DNA of 64,000 nt. Origin: AWTP1-13 sp050248715. GTDB taxonomy: Bacteria > Pseudomonadota > Alphaproteobacteria > Rhizobiales > Hyphomicrobiaceae. The stretch covers positions 1 to 64,000 of the forward strand of contig JBFWRV010000011.1 in assembly GCA_050248715.1 (NCBI GenBank). The letters are read 5' to 3'. Below are positions 34,303 to 42,780 of this stretch, piece by piece; positions within the stretch are counted from its first letter, which is position 1, and every line of letters starts with the position of its first letter. A program made the position numbers and the translations under genes. The notes beneath the pieces were generated by a model that saw nothing but the letters and a program-made list of their open reading frames with translations, made no database searches and was not told the origin of the DNA.

Positions 34303-34389
34303 GATCCTACATGCGCCCAGGAGGGTAGCGTTGACAAGCCGGACTGCTACTATCGCGGTCCAGCGGTGGAAGTGTCCAAGCGGATCGCA

Positions 34390-35142
34390 ATGGGAACCAA
34401 GGCGGCTCTAATTACGGGATCGGCCCGCCGCATCGGCCGTGCGATTGCCGTGCACTTGGCGAGCGAAGGCTGGGACATCGCCGCACACTACAATACCTCG
34501 CGGGACGAGGCCTCGAGCCTGCAGGCAGAGGTGCAGGCCACGGGGGTCGACTGCGAGCTCTATCCGGCCGACCTGAACGACCCGGCGGCGGCTGACGACC
34601 TGGTGCAGCGCTGCGTCGACGACTTCCCGCATGCCTCGCTGCTCGTCAACAGCGCCTCGATCTTCAAGAAGGACACGGTGGCGAGCCTGAGCCCCAAGCT
34701 CTGGGACGAGCATCTGAGCATCAATGCGTTAGCCCCCATCCTGCTGACGCGCGCCTTCCATCGGTTGTCGGCGGCGCAGAACTGCGTCATCAACATGCTC
34801 GACCAGAAGGTGGCAAACGTCACGCCCGACTTTTTCTCCTACACCATCAGCAAGCTCGCCCTGCACAACGCCACGCGCATGCTGGCCATGAGCCTGTGGC
34901 CCAAGACGCGCGTCAACGGCATCGCCCCCGGATTGGTGCTGCGCAGCGGCGACCAGACCGAGCAGCAGTTCCAGCAGGTACACAACCGGACGCCGCTCGG
35001 GGTAGGGCCGTCGCTTCAGGAGATATGCCGGGCCGTAGTGCTGCTGGCCGAGACGCCCTCGATCACGGGCCAGGTGATCACCATCGACGGCGGGCGCCAT
35101 CTCCTCATCAAGTTCCCGTTCGAAGACCTGCCGAAGGAGTGA
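34390..35142 (+). CDS. SDR-family oxidoreductase, FolM/pteridine-reductase-like
   Basis: This 250-residue Rossmann-fold protein has TGSARRIGRAIAVHLA as nucleotide loop (the RRIG form is typical of pteridine reductases), LVNSASIF, and the catalytic YTISKLALHNATRM with Tyr and Lys. The C terminus TGQVITIDGGRHL is standard for SDRs. FolM-type enzymes reduce dihydromonapterin or dihydrofolate with NADPH. The gene directly precedes folB (26 bases), which supports a pterin role. The start could instead be GTG at 34372, and no strong ribosome site decides. Confidence 0.82.
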   Translation: MGTKAALITGSARRIGRAIAVHLASEGWDIAAHYNTSRDEASSLQAEVQATGVDCELYPADLNDPAAADDLVQRCVDDFPHASLLVNSASIFKKDTVASLSPKLWDEHLSINALAPILLTRAFHRLSAAQNCVINMLDQKVANVTPDFFSYTISKLALHNATRMLAMSLWPKTRVNGIAPGLVLRSGDQTEQQFQQVHNRTPLGVGPSLQEICRAVVLLAETPSITGQVITIDGGRHLLIKFPFEDLPKE

Positions 35143-35168
35143 CGGAGCGTGCGGCGGAGCGCAAGGCG

Positions 35169-35576
35169 ATGACGCGTGGGATCGCCCTGCCGGGGCCCGG
35201 CGAGCGGTGCGTTGTGGTCCACGACCTGCGGCTGCGGATGTTCATCGGCGTGCACGACTACGAGAAGCGGGCCCGGCAGGAGGTGTCGATCACGGTGTGC
35301 ATGTTCGCAGCCGACCATGGTCCGTCGCGCTCCGACGATCTGGCGGACCACGTCTCCTATGCCGAGATCGTCGAGGCGCTGAAGGCCAGGGCCGCGTCGG
35401 ACCGGCACGTGCAGCTGGTGGAGACGTTCGCCGAGGAGGTGGCCGACCTCGCCTTGACGGACAATCGCGTGCGGCGCGTCGTGGTCGACGTGCGCAAGAC
35501 CGAGATCATTCCGGAAGCGCGCAGCGTCGGCGTCATCATCGAGCGCCGACGGCCTGCCTCCGCCGGGCGCACGTGA
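35169..35576 (+). CDS. folB: dihydroneopterin aldolase
   Basis: This 135-residue FolB-family protein converts 7,8-dihydroneopterin to 6-hydroxymethyldihydropterin in folate synthesis. The domain begins VHDLRLRMFIGVHDYEK, continues with the catalytic-face segment HVSYAEIVEALK and the LVETFAEEVADLAL helix, and ends with VVVDVRKTEIIPEA including the conserved Lys and Glu. It follows the SDR gene by 26 bases and precedes the glycosyltransferase by four, so the three are probably one transcript. Length is slightly above the usual 120. Confidence 0.92.
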   Translation: MTRGIALPGPGERCVVVHDLRLRMFIGVHDYEKRARQEVSITVCMFAADHGPSRSDDLADHVSYAEIVEALKARAASDRHVQLVETFAEEVADLALTDNRVRRVVVDVRKTEIIPEARSVGVIIERRRPASAGRT

Positions 35577-35580
35577 GCCG

Positions 35581-36396
35581 ATGCGACCCGACGTCACCGT
35601 GATCGTGCCGGCCTACCGTGCGGAAGCAACGATCGTACGCGCGCTGGCCTCGGTGTTCGCGCAGGAGGGAGTGCGCGCGGAGGTCGTCCTGTGCGCCGAC
35701 GACGGCCTCGACTATGAGGCCCTGCTGCCTGTCGGCTTCCGCTCCGAGGGGCGGTTGACGCTGTGCCGGACGCCGGCGCCGCGATCGGGCCCGTGTACGG
35801 CCCGCAACATCGCGTTGGGGCTGGCGCGGGCCCCTCTCATCGCCTGCCTCGATGCGGACGATGCCTACGCTCCCGGCCGCCTGCAGCGGCTGCTGCCCTT
35901 GGCGGAGGGACACGGCGTCGCAACCGGGCCGACGCGGGAGATCGATCCCGCCGGCACGGAACGCGTGGCGCGGCCGCGTAAGGAAGGGCCGCTGCTGCCG
36001 GTCGAGGACATCTGCGAGCTGCGCATGCCCTTCTCCCCGGTGTTTCGGAAGGACAAGTGCCCGCTCGGGTGGGCCCCTATCGAGTTTGCCGAGGACGTGA
36101 TCCTCAATGTCGATCTCCTCTGCGCCTCGGGCGCCTATGCCTACGCGGAGGGAGCGGACTATCTCTATCACCTCAGCTCCGGCTCCCGTTCGCACTCGGC
36201 GGATGCGCTGATGAGGGCGCGCGGCGGCTACCATCAGATCCTGGATCTGGTCGACAAGCGCGCCTGGCCGGACAGCGTGCGCGCGCTCGTGCACCGCGTG
36301 TTCAGCGAGGACCTGGCCAACGTGGAGAGGGCGCTCGGCTCCGCTGCAAGCGGATCGAGCTGGCGCGCAGCCGTGCGCGACGGCAGCCGCCCCTGA
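35581..36396 (+). CDS. family 2 glycosyltransferase
   Basis: This 271-residue GT-A fold protein shows the opening VTVIVPAYRAEATIVRALASV, the ARNIALGLARAPLIACLDADD segment with the metal-binding DADD, and a later EFAEDVILNVDLL with a probable ED(V) catalytic acid. It should transfer a sugar from a nucleotide donor to a glycan or lipid in the cytoplasm; donor and acceptor are unknown. No membrane helix is present. It is the last of the SDR-folB-GT set, which is odd company for a glycosyltransferase. Confidence 0.85.
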   Translation: MRPDVTVIVPAYRAEATIVRALASVFAQEGVRAEVVLCADDGLDYEALLPVGFRSEGRLTLCRTPAPRSGPCTARNIALGLARAPLIACLDADDAYAPGRLQRLLPLAEGHGVATGPTREIDPAGTERVARPRKEGPLLPVEDICELRMPFSPVFRKDKCPLGWAPIEFAEDVILNVDLLCASGAYAYAEGADYLYHLSSGSRSHSADALMRARGGYHQILDLVDKRAWPDSVRALVHRVFSEDLANVERALGSAASGSSWRAAVRDGSRP

Positions 36397-36672
36397 GGGC
36401 TGTCGGTCTCTCCGATCCTGACCATTGCCTTTGGGCGCTTTGGCGCAGACGGCTCAGCCCTGCGCCAGACCGGTGGAGTCTTGCCGCGCGGTGTCGAAGG
36501 CACGCGCTGAAACCTCGGAAAGGTATGAGTGACACGAGGAATGCGGCTGTTATCAAAGTGTTAAGTACAATCCCTAACCATACCGGGCGCCGCCACACAA
36601 CTTTCTTGGTTGAGCCTATAATCATGGCCACGGTGTGGGATGTTCTCAGCGGCTCTTTGGGCCTCATCTCGC

Positions 36673-37578
36673 ATGCGCAACAGCATCACAGTCATGAATG
36701 CGAAGGGCGGCGTCGGCAAGACCACCTTCGTCCTCACCCTGGCGGAAACACTGTCCGCCTACTTCGGCAAGAAGGTGCTGGTCGTCGATTCCGATGCCCA
36801 CGCCAGTCTCAGCACCATGCTGCTGCCGGGCCACTGGCTCGAGAGCATCCAGGAGGGTGGCCGCACGTTCGTCGACTACGTGATCGCCGCGGTCCTGAAG
36901 AAGGCGCCGATGCCCTGGCACACGTTCGTCGTCAGCGGAGTGTCCGACGTCGACGATGCCCGTTCAATCGACCTCATGCTGGGAGGCGGACATCTGACGC
37001 TGTTCGAGCGGGAGGTGTCCAAGGGGAATCACGAAGGCGCCCTGCGCCTCGCCATCCGGGCGTTCCTTGCCGAGGCGCGCGACGTCTACGACCTCGTGCT
37101 CATCGACAGCGCTCCGGGCCTCTCGGTGCTGACGGAATGCTGGCTGCGCGAGGCAGACTTCTGCGTCTCTCCCGCAAAGCCGGACTATCTTTCGACGCGC
37201 GGTCTGCAGTTCCTCCAGCAGTTCGGGGAGCGCGACATCCAGATGGGCTTCTCCGAGAACCTCGGTGTCGTCATCAGCATGAAGGATGCGCACGCTCCGG
37301 AGGACGAGCAGTTCGACCAGTGGCTGCGCCGCAATCTCAAGGCGCGTTGCTTCACGCAGGTCATTCCGCGTACGACCGCCCTGCAGACCGCTGCATACTT
37401 TTCGGAGCGCCGGCGGTCATATGCCGCGAAGTATCCCGGCAAGACAGGGAAAGCGCTCCGGGAGATTGCGGCCGAAGTGCTGGACCGGCTCAGCGAGGCG
37501 CAGGTGCGTGGACCCGTCGGCCTCATGGAGCGGCCGCAGACAGGGGAGCCGTACGGCGACGTGCAGGGATATCGGTAG
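36673..37578 (+). CDS. ParA-family P-loop ATPase without a ParB partner
   Basis: This 301-residue ATPase has a deviant Walker A motif NAKGGVGKTT (residues 9-18), VLVVDSDAHASLS as switch I, and VLIDSAPGLSVLT as Walker B/switch II. The C-terminal half holds CFTQVIPRTTALQTAAYF and ends with a low-complexity tail. Such proteins position DNA or large complexes. There is no parB or parS-like repeat here, so it is not the chromosome Par system. A TATAAT at 36617-36622 lies 51 bases upstream, without a good -35. The ATG at 36673 gives the motif its usual position. Confidence 0.85.
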   Translation: MRNSITVMNAKGGVGKTTFVLTLAETLSAYFGKKVLVVDSDAHASLSTMLLPGHWLESIQEGGRTFVDYVIAAVLKKAPMPWHTFVVSGVSDVDDARSIDLMLGGGHLTLFEREVSKGNHEGALRLAIRAFLAEARDVYDLVLIDSAPGLSVLTECWLREADFCVSPAKPDYLSTRGLQFLQQFGERDIQMGFSENLGVVISMKDAHAPEDEQFDQWLRRNLKARCFTQVIPRTTALQTAAYFSERRRSYAAKYPGKTGKALREIAAEVLDRLSEAQVRGPVGLMERPQTGEPYGDVQGYR

Positions 37579-37593
37579 GTTCTGCCCCGGACG

Positions 37594-37842
37594 TCAGTAC
37601 GTGAGCACCGCCTTGATGGCAGCGAGCTCGGCCTCAGCATCCGGGTAGGACTCGTAGGATTGGCCGGCGCGGCGATACCAATAACGCGAGTTGCCGACAT
37701 CACCCTCGATCTTGTGCAGCACGGCGTGGATCCAGCAGGAGGTGGGGTCCGCCTCGTCCTGCTGCACGATCTCGTGTGCGGTCTTCCAGTCGCCGGCGAT
37801 GGCCAGCTCCACCGCCCGGATCAGGTCTTGCCGCTCTGCCAT
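37594..37842 (-). CDS. small helical protein overlapping queC
   Basis: This 82-residue acidic helical protein (MAERQDLIRAVELAIAGDWK) has a CWIHAVLHKIEGDVGNSRYWY core and an AGQSYESYPDAEAELAAIKA tail. Its pattern of short helix pairs resembles a TPR-like fold. I do not know a family name. It overlaps the last 22 bases of queC, with GGGAG before its ATG inside queC, so the two are coupled. A role beside QueC is possible but unsupported. Confidence 0.7.
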   Translation of the reverse strand: MAERQDLIRAVELAIAGDWKTAHEIVQQDEADPTSCWIHAVLHKIEGDVGNSRYWYRRAGQSYESYPDAEAELAAIKAVLTY

Positions 37843-38525
37843 CTCTCCCATCCCTTTGCGCGCAGGCCGCACGCCGGACACTGCCCGCAGCCGAAGCCCC
37901 AGGCGTGGCGCGTGGTCCGGTTGGGGGTGTAGCACGTGTGCGTGTGGGCGACGATGAGATCGACGAGCCGGTCGCCGCCGAGCCGTTGCGCCATCTCCCA
38001 CGTGCCGGCCTTGTCGATCCACATCAGCGGCGTCTCGATCATGAACGGCGCGTCGAGCCCGAGCGAGATCGCCTTGGCCAGCGCTTGCAGGGTGTCGTTG
38101 CGGCAGTCGGGATAGCCGGAATAGTCCGTCTCGCACATGCCCCCGACGAGGGCGCGCAAACCCCGCCGATAGGCGAGCGCCGCCGCGTAGGTGAAGAACA
38201 GCAGATTGCGGCCGGGCACGAACGTATTGGGCAGGCCGGCGGCGGTCAGCTGGAACGCCGCATCCCGGGTCAGTGCCGTCTCGCTGATGGCGCCGAGCGT
38301 CGCCAGCTCCAGCACGTGGTCCTCGGCGAGGCGTGAGCCCCAGGCGGACGATACACCCGACAGCTCCTGCCGGACCAGGGGGCGTTGCGTCATCTCGACG
38401 GCATGGCGCTGGCCATAGGCAAAGCCGATGGTTTCGACACGGGTGTAGCGCTCCAGCGCCCAGGCAAGGCACACCGTGGAATCCTGCCCGCCAGAGAACA
38501 GCACGAGTGCGGAGTCCGTCGCCAT
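37821..38525 (-). CDS. queC: 7-cyano-7-deazaguanine synthase
   Basis: This 234-residue ATP-dependent enzyme converts 7-carboxy-7-deazaguanine and ammonia to preQ0. The PP-loop SGGQDSTVCL is at residues 11-20. VPGRNLLFFTYAAALAY and GGMCETDYSGYPDCR are family blocks, and the C-terminal zinc site CGQCPACGLRAKG is complete. The start is ATG at 38525, two bases after the GFA-fold gene stop, which indicates one transcript with it. The product feeds QueF (33838), then Tgt and QueA (19960-22289). Confidence 0.96.
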   Translation of the reverse strand: MATDSALVLFSGGQDSTVCLAWALERYTRVETIGFAYGQRHAVEMTQRPLVRQELSGVSSAWGSRLAEDHVLELATLGAISETALTRDAAFQLTAAGLPNTFVPGRNLLFFTYAAALAYRRGLRALVGGMCETDYSGYPDCRNDTLQALAKAISLGLDAPFMIETPLMWIDKAGTWEMAQRLGGDRLVDLIVAHTHTCYTPNRTTRHAWGFGCGQCPACGLRAKGWERWQSGKT

Positions 38526-38527
38526 CG

Positions 38528-38887
38528 CTACCGGCTTCTGCCGTCGTAGGGAGTGAGCTGCAGCATGCCGGGGTCCACGCCCTCCAGGCAGCGCACGTTG
38601 ATGCCGATGCCCTCTGAGCCGTCGGCGCCCTGCCCGCGCGAGAAGGAGCCGACGCCGCAGGTGCTGCAGAAGAGGTGGTGGATGTTGCGCGTGTTGAACT
38701 GATAGTCGGCCAGGGATTCGGCGCCGGACAGGAGCTTGAACTCGGCAGGCTCCACATACGCCCACAGCGCGCCGCGCTTGCGGCAGATGGAGCAGTTGCA
38801 GTCCAGGACAGGTGTCAGGTCGGTCGTCACCTCGTAGCGGACTCGGCCGCAGTGGCAACCGCCGCTGTACATTCGCGCCTCAGCCAT
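38528..38887 (-). CDS. GFA-fold (glutathione-dependent formaldehyde-activating-like) protein
   Basis: This 119-residue cytoplasmic zinc protein has the pairs CHCG (near residue 11), CNCSICRKRG (near 30) and FCSTCGVGSF (near 73), which supply the two zinc sites of the GFA fold. It ends with INVRCLEGVDPGML, also typical. Most family members have no proven activity, and glutathione-formaldehyde chemistry is established for few. It is directly upstream of queC with a two-base gap. A second GFA-fold gene lies at 44621. Confidence 0.87.
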   Translation of the reverse strand: MAEARMYSGGCHCGRVRYEVTTDLTPVLDCNCSICRKRGALWAYVEPAEFKLLSGAESLADYQFNTRNIHHLFCSTCGVGSFSRGQGADGSEGIGINVRCLEGVDPGMLQLTPYDGRSR

Positions 38888-38913
38888 ATCGCTGTTCCGT
38901 GGGTTCGGCGATC

Positions 38914-39630
38914 CTAGAACGTAGCAACGACGCGGCCGATCACAAGCTCCAACGGCACGAAGCCGACGCCGAAGCGCTGGGAATGGTGGCGGCTGTCGAT
39001 GGAGTTGTCGCGATTGTCCCCGAGGGTGAAGAGGTGGCCGGGCGGCACGCGGAAGACCTCGGTATTGCCAAAGGTCCTGTTGACGCCCTCGCTCCTTACG
39101 ATGTGATAGGAGGTGTTGCCGGGCAGGGTCTCGAGGTAGGTGACGATCTCGTTTTTCGGATCCGCCGGATCGGGGGCCCTGGATATCGCCGCGTTCGGGA
39201 CCAACTCACCATTGAGGGAGAGTCTGCCGCCGATCATCTGCACCCTGTCGCCTGGCAGGCCGACGATACGCTTCACGTAGAATGTCGCGGGATTGCGCGG
39301 AAGCCGGAACACGGCGATGTCTCCGCGGCTGGGCGGCCATGCAGGCCAGCGGCCGTCGATCGGCAACGAGAAGAAGTCAAAGGAGTGACGGCTATACCCA
39401 TAGGAGGCGCGCGACACGATGCTGTAGGTGCCGACGGGCATGGACGGCACCATCGACGCCGACGGGTTGGTGAAGACGCGAAATACCGGGCCCGCGTTGG
39501 GCAGAAAGGTGAAGACCACCAGGAACAGCAGGAAGCCGACAGAGGATGCGAGCATGACGATGCGCCGCTCGCGGCGGCGGCCCGCGACCTCTGGCTTGGG
39601 CGGCTTCCGGATGGCCTCTGGGCCGTTCAT
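38914..39630 (-). CDS. lepB: signal peptidase I
   Basis: This 238-residue inner-membrane Ser/Lys protease removes signal peptides from exported proteins. One transmembrane helix (about 24-44, VMLASSVGFLLFLVVFTFLP) leads to the periplasmic domain with the nucleophile Ser59 (PSASM), general base Lys120 (FYVKRIVGLPGD) and box E GDNRDNSIDSR. It has GGAGGCGGT before the ATG at 39630. An upstream extension to 39723 runs over the eno promoter region. It is divergent from eno, 137 bases apart. Confidence 0.95.
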   Translation of the reverse strand: MNGPEAIRKPPKPEVAGRRRERRIVMLASSVGFLLFLVVFTFLPNAGPVFRVFTNPSASMVPSMPVGTYSIVSRASYGYSRHSFDFFSLPIDGRWPAWPPSRGDIAVFRLPRNPATFYVKRIVGLPGDRVQMIGGRLSLNGELVPNAAISRAPDPADPKNEIVTYLETLPGNTSYHIVRSEGVNRTFGNTEVFRVPPGHLFTLGDNRDNSIDSRHHSQRFGVGFVPLELVIGRVVATF

Positions 39631-39767
39631 ACCGCCTCCGGCGGCAACGCGGAGTGCTCGACGGGATGGCGCCGCCGGCGCTTTCAGGCGCCGATGATAC
39701 AGGCTAAAAGGCCCTCCAGCCAATGCAGCGGGACGACCCGCGATCGAGTGAGAACAGGGAAGAGTTC

Positions 39768-41051
39768 ATGACCGCCATTGTCGACATCATCGGCCGCGAG
39801 ATTCTGGACAGCCGCGGCAATCCCACGGTCGAGGTGGATGTCGTGCTGGAGGACGGCTCGCACGGACGCGCCGGCGTGCCATCAGGCGCCTCCACGGGCG
39901 CGCACGAGGCCCTCGAACTGCGTGACGGCGACAAGGGGCGCTATCTCGGCAAGGGTGTGCGCAAGGCCGTCGATGCGGTCAACGGGGAGATCTACGACGC
40001 GCTTGCGGGAATGGACGCGGAGGACCAGCGCCGCATCGACGATGCCTTGCGGAAGCTCGACGGCACGGCCAACAAGGGCCGCCTCGGCGCCAATGCCATT
40101 CTCGGGGTATCGCTTGCGGTGGCCAAGGCTGCGGCGGAGGCGAGCGGCCTGCCGCTCTATCGCTATCTCGGGGGCGCCAACGCGCATCTGCTCCCGGTCC
40201 CGATGATGAACATCATCAATGGCGGAGCGCATGCCGACAACCCCATAGATATCCAGGAGTTCATGGTCATGCCGGTGGGCGCTGCCTCCTGCGCCGAGGC
40301 CGTGCGCATGGGCTCGGAGATTTTCCACACTCTGCGCAAGGGCCTCAAGGATGCGGGCCACGCCACCAACGTCGGCGATGAGGGTGGCTTTGCGCCCAAC
40401 CTGCGTTCTGCCGACGAGGCGCTGTCGTTCGTGATGAAGTCGATCGAGGCCGCCGGCTACAGGCCGGGCGAGGATGTCGCGCTCGCGCTCGATTGTGCGG
40501 CGACCGAATTCCACAAGGACGGCAAGTATCAGATGGAGGGTGAGGGCAAGTCGCTCGATGCAAACGGGATGGTCAAGTATCTGGCCAACCTCGTCGCCCG
40601 CTACCCCATCGTGTCGATCGAGGACGGCATGTCCGAGGACGACTGGCAGGGCTGGAAGGCGCTCACCGCCGAGATCGGCGCCAGATGCCAACTCGTCGGC
40701 GACGACCTGTTCGTCACCAATACCGAGCGCCTCGAGCGGGGCATCAAGCAGGGCATCGCCAACTCGATCCTGGTGAAGGTCAACCAGATCGGCTCGCTGA
40801 CCGAGACGCTGGAGGCCGTCGCGATGGCGCAGCGCTCGGCCTACACCGCCGTCATCTCGCACCGTTCCGGCGAGACCGAGGACAACACCATTGCCGATAT
40901 CGCGGTGGCCACCAACGCGGGCCAGATCAAGACCGGCTCGCTGTCGCGCTCCGACCGCACCGCCAAGTACAACCAGCTCATCCGCATCGAGGAGGAACTG
41001 GGCGACGAGGCGCGCTATGCAGGCAAAGCGGCCCTGCGCACCAGGCAGTAG
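39768..41051 (+). CDS. eno: enolase
   Basis: This 427-residue glycolytic enzyme interconverts 2-phosphoglycerate and phosphoenolpyruvate. Family blocks are present: GREILDSRGNPTVEVDV, SGASTGAHEALELRDGD, GDDLFVTN, and the signature SHRSGETEDN near residue 365. The start ATG at 39768 has GGGAAGAG upstream. It heads the alphaproteobacterial order eno-ftsB-pdhA, placing enolase beside the pyruvate dehydrogenase genes that use its pathway's product. Confidence 0.98.
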   Translation: MTAIVDIIGREILDSRGNPTVEVDVVLEDGSHGRAGVPSGASTGAHEALELRDGDKGRYLGKGVRKAVDAVNGEIYDALAGMDAEDQRRIDDALRKLDGTANKGRLGANAILGVSLAVAKAAAEASGLPLYRYLGGANAHLLPVPMMNIINGGAHADNPIDIQEFMVMPVGAASCAEAVRMGSEIFHTLRKGLKDAGHATNVGDEGGFAPNLRSADEALSFVMKSIEAAGYRPGEDVALALDCAATEFHKDGKYQMEGEGKSLDANGMVKYLANLVARYPIVSIEDGMSEDDWQGWKALTAEIGARCQLVGDDLFVTNTERLERGIKQGIANSILVKVNQIGSLTETLEAVAMAQRSAYTAVISHRSGETEDNTIADIAVATNAGQIKTGSLSRSDRTAKYNQLIRIEEELGDEARYAGKAALRTRQ

Positions 41052-41200
41052 GCAGGCCGCGGAGGAGCAGGCGGACGTCGGCCCCATCGTCTTCTCCCAC
41101 CGCCTCATTTTTACCCGGGCTTAATGGCTTGCGCGTAGCTTACGGCCTGTCCCGGTAGGACGCACCGTCTCGCGTCAACCCAGTACCCCCAAGTCCTCGC

Positions 41201-41542
41201 ATGTACGATCGGCGCAAAAGCCGGCCACGGCAGATCCTGGTGTCGCTTTTCTGCCTTTGCGCACTCGGCTACTACGCCTATCACGCCATTGTCGGTAAGC
41301 GTGGCCTCGAGGCGCGCGCGCGTTTGATCGAAAGCTCCAGCAAGCTGGAGCCGGAGATTGCGCGCCTCGAGGCCATGCGCGCCCGCCTCGAGCGGGAGGT
41401 GCGCTTGCTTGATGCGGCCGACCCCGACATCGTCGAAGAGCTGGCAATCGAGCTTCTGGCATTCGCGCGCCCGGGCGACCGGGTCGTGGTTTTCGCCGGC
41501 GAGCCGCCCCCGACACAGCCGAAGCAACCCGCGCTTCGATAG
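41201..41542 (+). CDS. ftsB: septum formation initiator, FtsB/DivIC family
   Basis: This 113-residue bitopic membrane protein has a short basic cytoplasmic tail, a helix at about residues 11-31 (ILVSLFCLCALGYYAYHAIV), a periplasmic coiled coil (about 38-70) and the family end VEELAIELLAFARPGDRVVV. FtsB forms the FtsQLB complex that activates septal wall synthesis. Its position between eno and pdhA is the standard alphaproteobacterial context. The last 15 residues are Pro/Gln-rich. Confidence 0.92.
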   Translation: MYDRRKSRPRQILVSLFCLCALGYYAYHAIVGKRGLEARARLIESSSKLEPEIARLEAMRARLEREVRLLDAADPDIVEELAIELLAFARPGDRVVVFAGEPPPTQPKQPALR

Positions 41543-41649
41543 TTGCTCTGCGCTGCAACATAGCGGGGTGGCTGGCCTTACGGGGGCGTTTCCTGTACCG
41601 TCCCCGCCTCCAACCCCAGTGCTTTCGAGAGGATCGAGCACCCGTCGCC

Positions 41650-42648
41650 ATGTCACGTCCAAATGGCCAAGAAGCCATCCCCCCGTTCAGCCGTGAGCAG
41701 GAGCTTCACGCCTATCGCCAGATGCTGTTGATCCGCCGGTTCGAGGAGCGCGCCGCGCAACTTTACGGCATGGGCCTGATCGGCGGTTTCTGCCACCTCT
41801 ACATCGGCCAGGAGGCCGTCGTGGTGGGCATGCAGATGGCCATCCGCGAAGGCGATCAGGTCATCACCACCTACCGCGACCACGGCCACATGCTGGCCTG
41901 CGGCATGGACCCCAAGGGCGTCATGGCGGAGCTGACCGGCAAGCGCGGCGGCTACTCCAAGGGCAAGGGCGGGTCGATGCACATGTTCTCCAAGGAGAAG
42001 GCCTTCTACGGAGGGCACGGCATCGTCGGCGCCAACGTGCCGCTGGGGTCCGGCATCGCCTTTGCCAACCGCTATCGTGGCAACGAGGCGGTGTGCCTCA
42101 CGTATTTCGGCGACGGGGCGGCGAACCAGGGCCAGGTCTACGAGAGCTTCAACATGGCGAAGCTATGGAAGCTGCCCGTCATCTTCATCATCGAGAACAA
42201 CAAGTACGCGATGGGCACCTCGGTGGAGCGCTCGGCCGCCACCACCGACTTCTCCCAGCGCGGCCGCTCCTTCGACATCTCCGGCGAGCAGGTCGACGGC
42301 ATGGACGTGCGGTCGGTGAAGGCCGTGGGCGATCGCGTGGTCCGCTGGGTGCGCGAAGGCAATGGGCCCTACATCCTGGAGATGCTCACCTACCGCTATC
42401 GCGGCCACTCCATGTCGGACCCCGGGAAGTACCGCTCGCGCGAGGAGATTCAGAAGATGCGCGACGAGCACGATCCCATCGAGCAGGTTCGCAGGCGCCT
42501 GCTGGAGACGCGCCTGGCGAGCGAGGACGAGCTGAAGGCCATCGATGCCGAGATCCGCGCGATCGTCGTGGCATCGGCGGAATTCGCCCAGTCGGACCCG
42601 GAGCCCGACGAGAGCGAGCTGCATACCGATGTGCTGCTGCCGGCTTAG
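41650..42648 (+). CDS. pdhA: pyruvate dehydrogenase E1 component, alpha subunit
   Basis: This 332-residue thiamine diphosphate enzyme subunit decarboxylates pyruvate and passes the acetyl group to E2. The ThDP motif begins FGDGAANQGQVYESFNMA and ends IIENN; YRDHGHMLACG and the phospho-loop region RYRGHSMSDPGKYR are present. Length and order match the alpha2beta2 E1 of alphaproteobacteria. It is followed by pdhB after a 132-base gap that carries inverted repeats. Confidence 0.97.
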   Translation: MSRPNGQEAIPPFSREQELHAYRQMLLIRRFEERAAQLYGMGLIGGFCHLYIGQEAVVVGMQMAIREGDQVITTYRDHGHMLACGMDPKGVMAELTGKRGGYSKGKGGSMHMFSKEKAFYGGHGIVGANVPLGSGIAFANRYRGNEAVCLTYFGDGAANQGQVYESFNMAKLWKLPVIFIIENNKYAMGTSVERSAATTDFSQRGRSFDISGEQVDGMDVRSVKAVGDRVVRWVREGNGPYILEMLTYRYRGHSMSDPGKYRSREEIQKMRDEHDPIEQVRRRLLETRLASEDELKAIDAEIRAIVVASAEFAQSDPEPDESELHTDVLLPA

Positions 42649-42667
42649 GTGAGCGAAAGTGGTGTGC

Positions 42668-42754
42668 AGGTTGGGTCAAGCAGCGCGCAGATCCAACGCC
42701 TTTCCAGGTTTGCGGTTCGTGTTGGGTTCATCGCTGACGCTCGACCCAACCTAC
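42668..42754. repeat. two GGTTGGGTC-type inverted repeats between pdhA and pdhB
   Basis: An imperfect copy runs from AGGTTGGGTCAAGC (42668) to GATCCAAC (42697). A second runs from GTGTTGGGTTCATC (42719) to GACCCAACCTAC (42754). Each can fold as a hairpin through TTGGGT / ACCCAA-type arms. The same sequence recurs before pdhC. They look like REP-type dispersed repeats. Confidence 0.7.
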
Positions 42755-42780
42755 GACGACAGAAGAAAGACCCCAGGAAA

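Noticed and set aside
36617..36622. TATAAT before the parA-like gene as a complete promoter
   Set aside because: No acceptable -35 element at 16-18 bases and no extended -10, so it is noted only as a possible -10.
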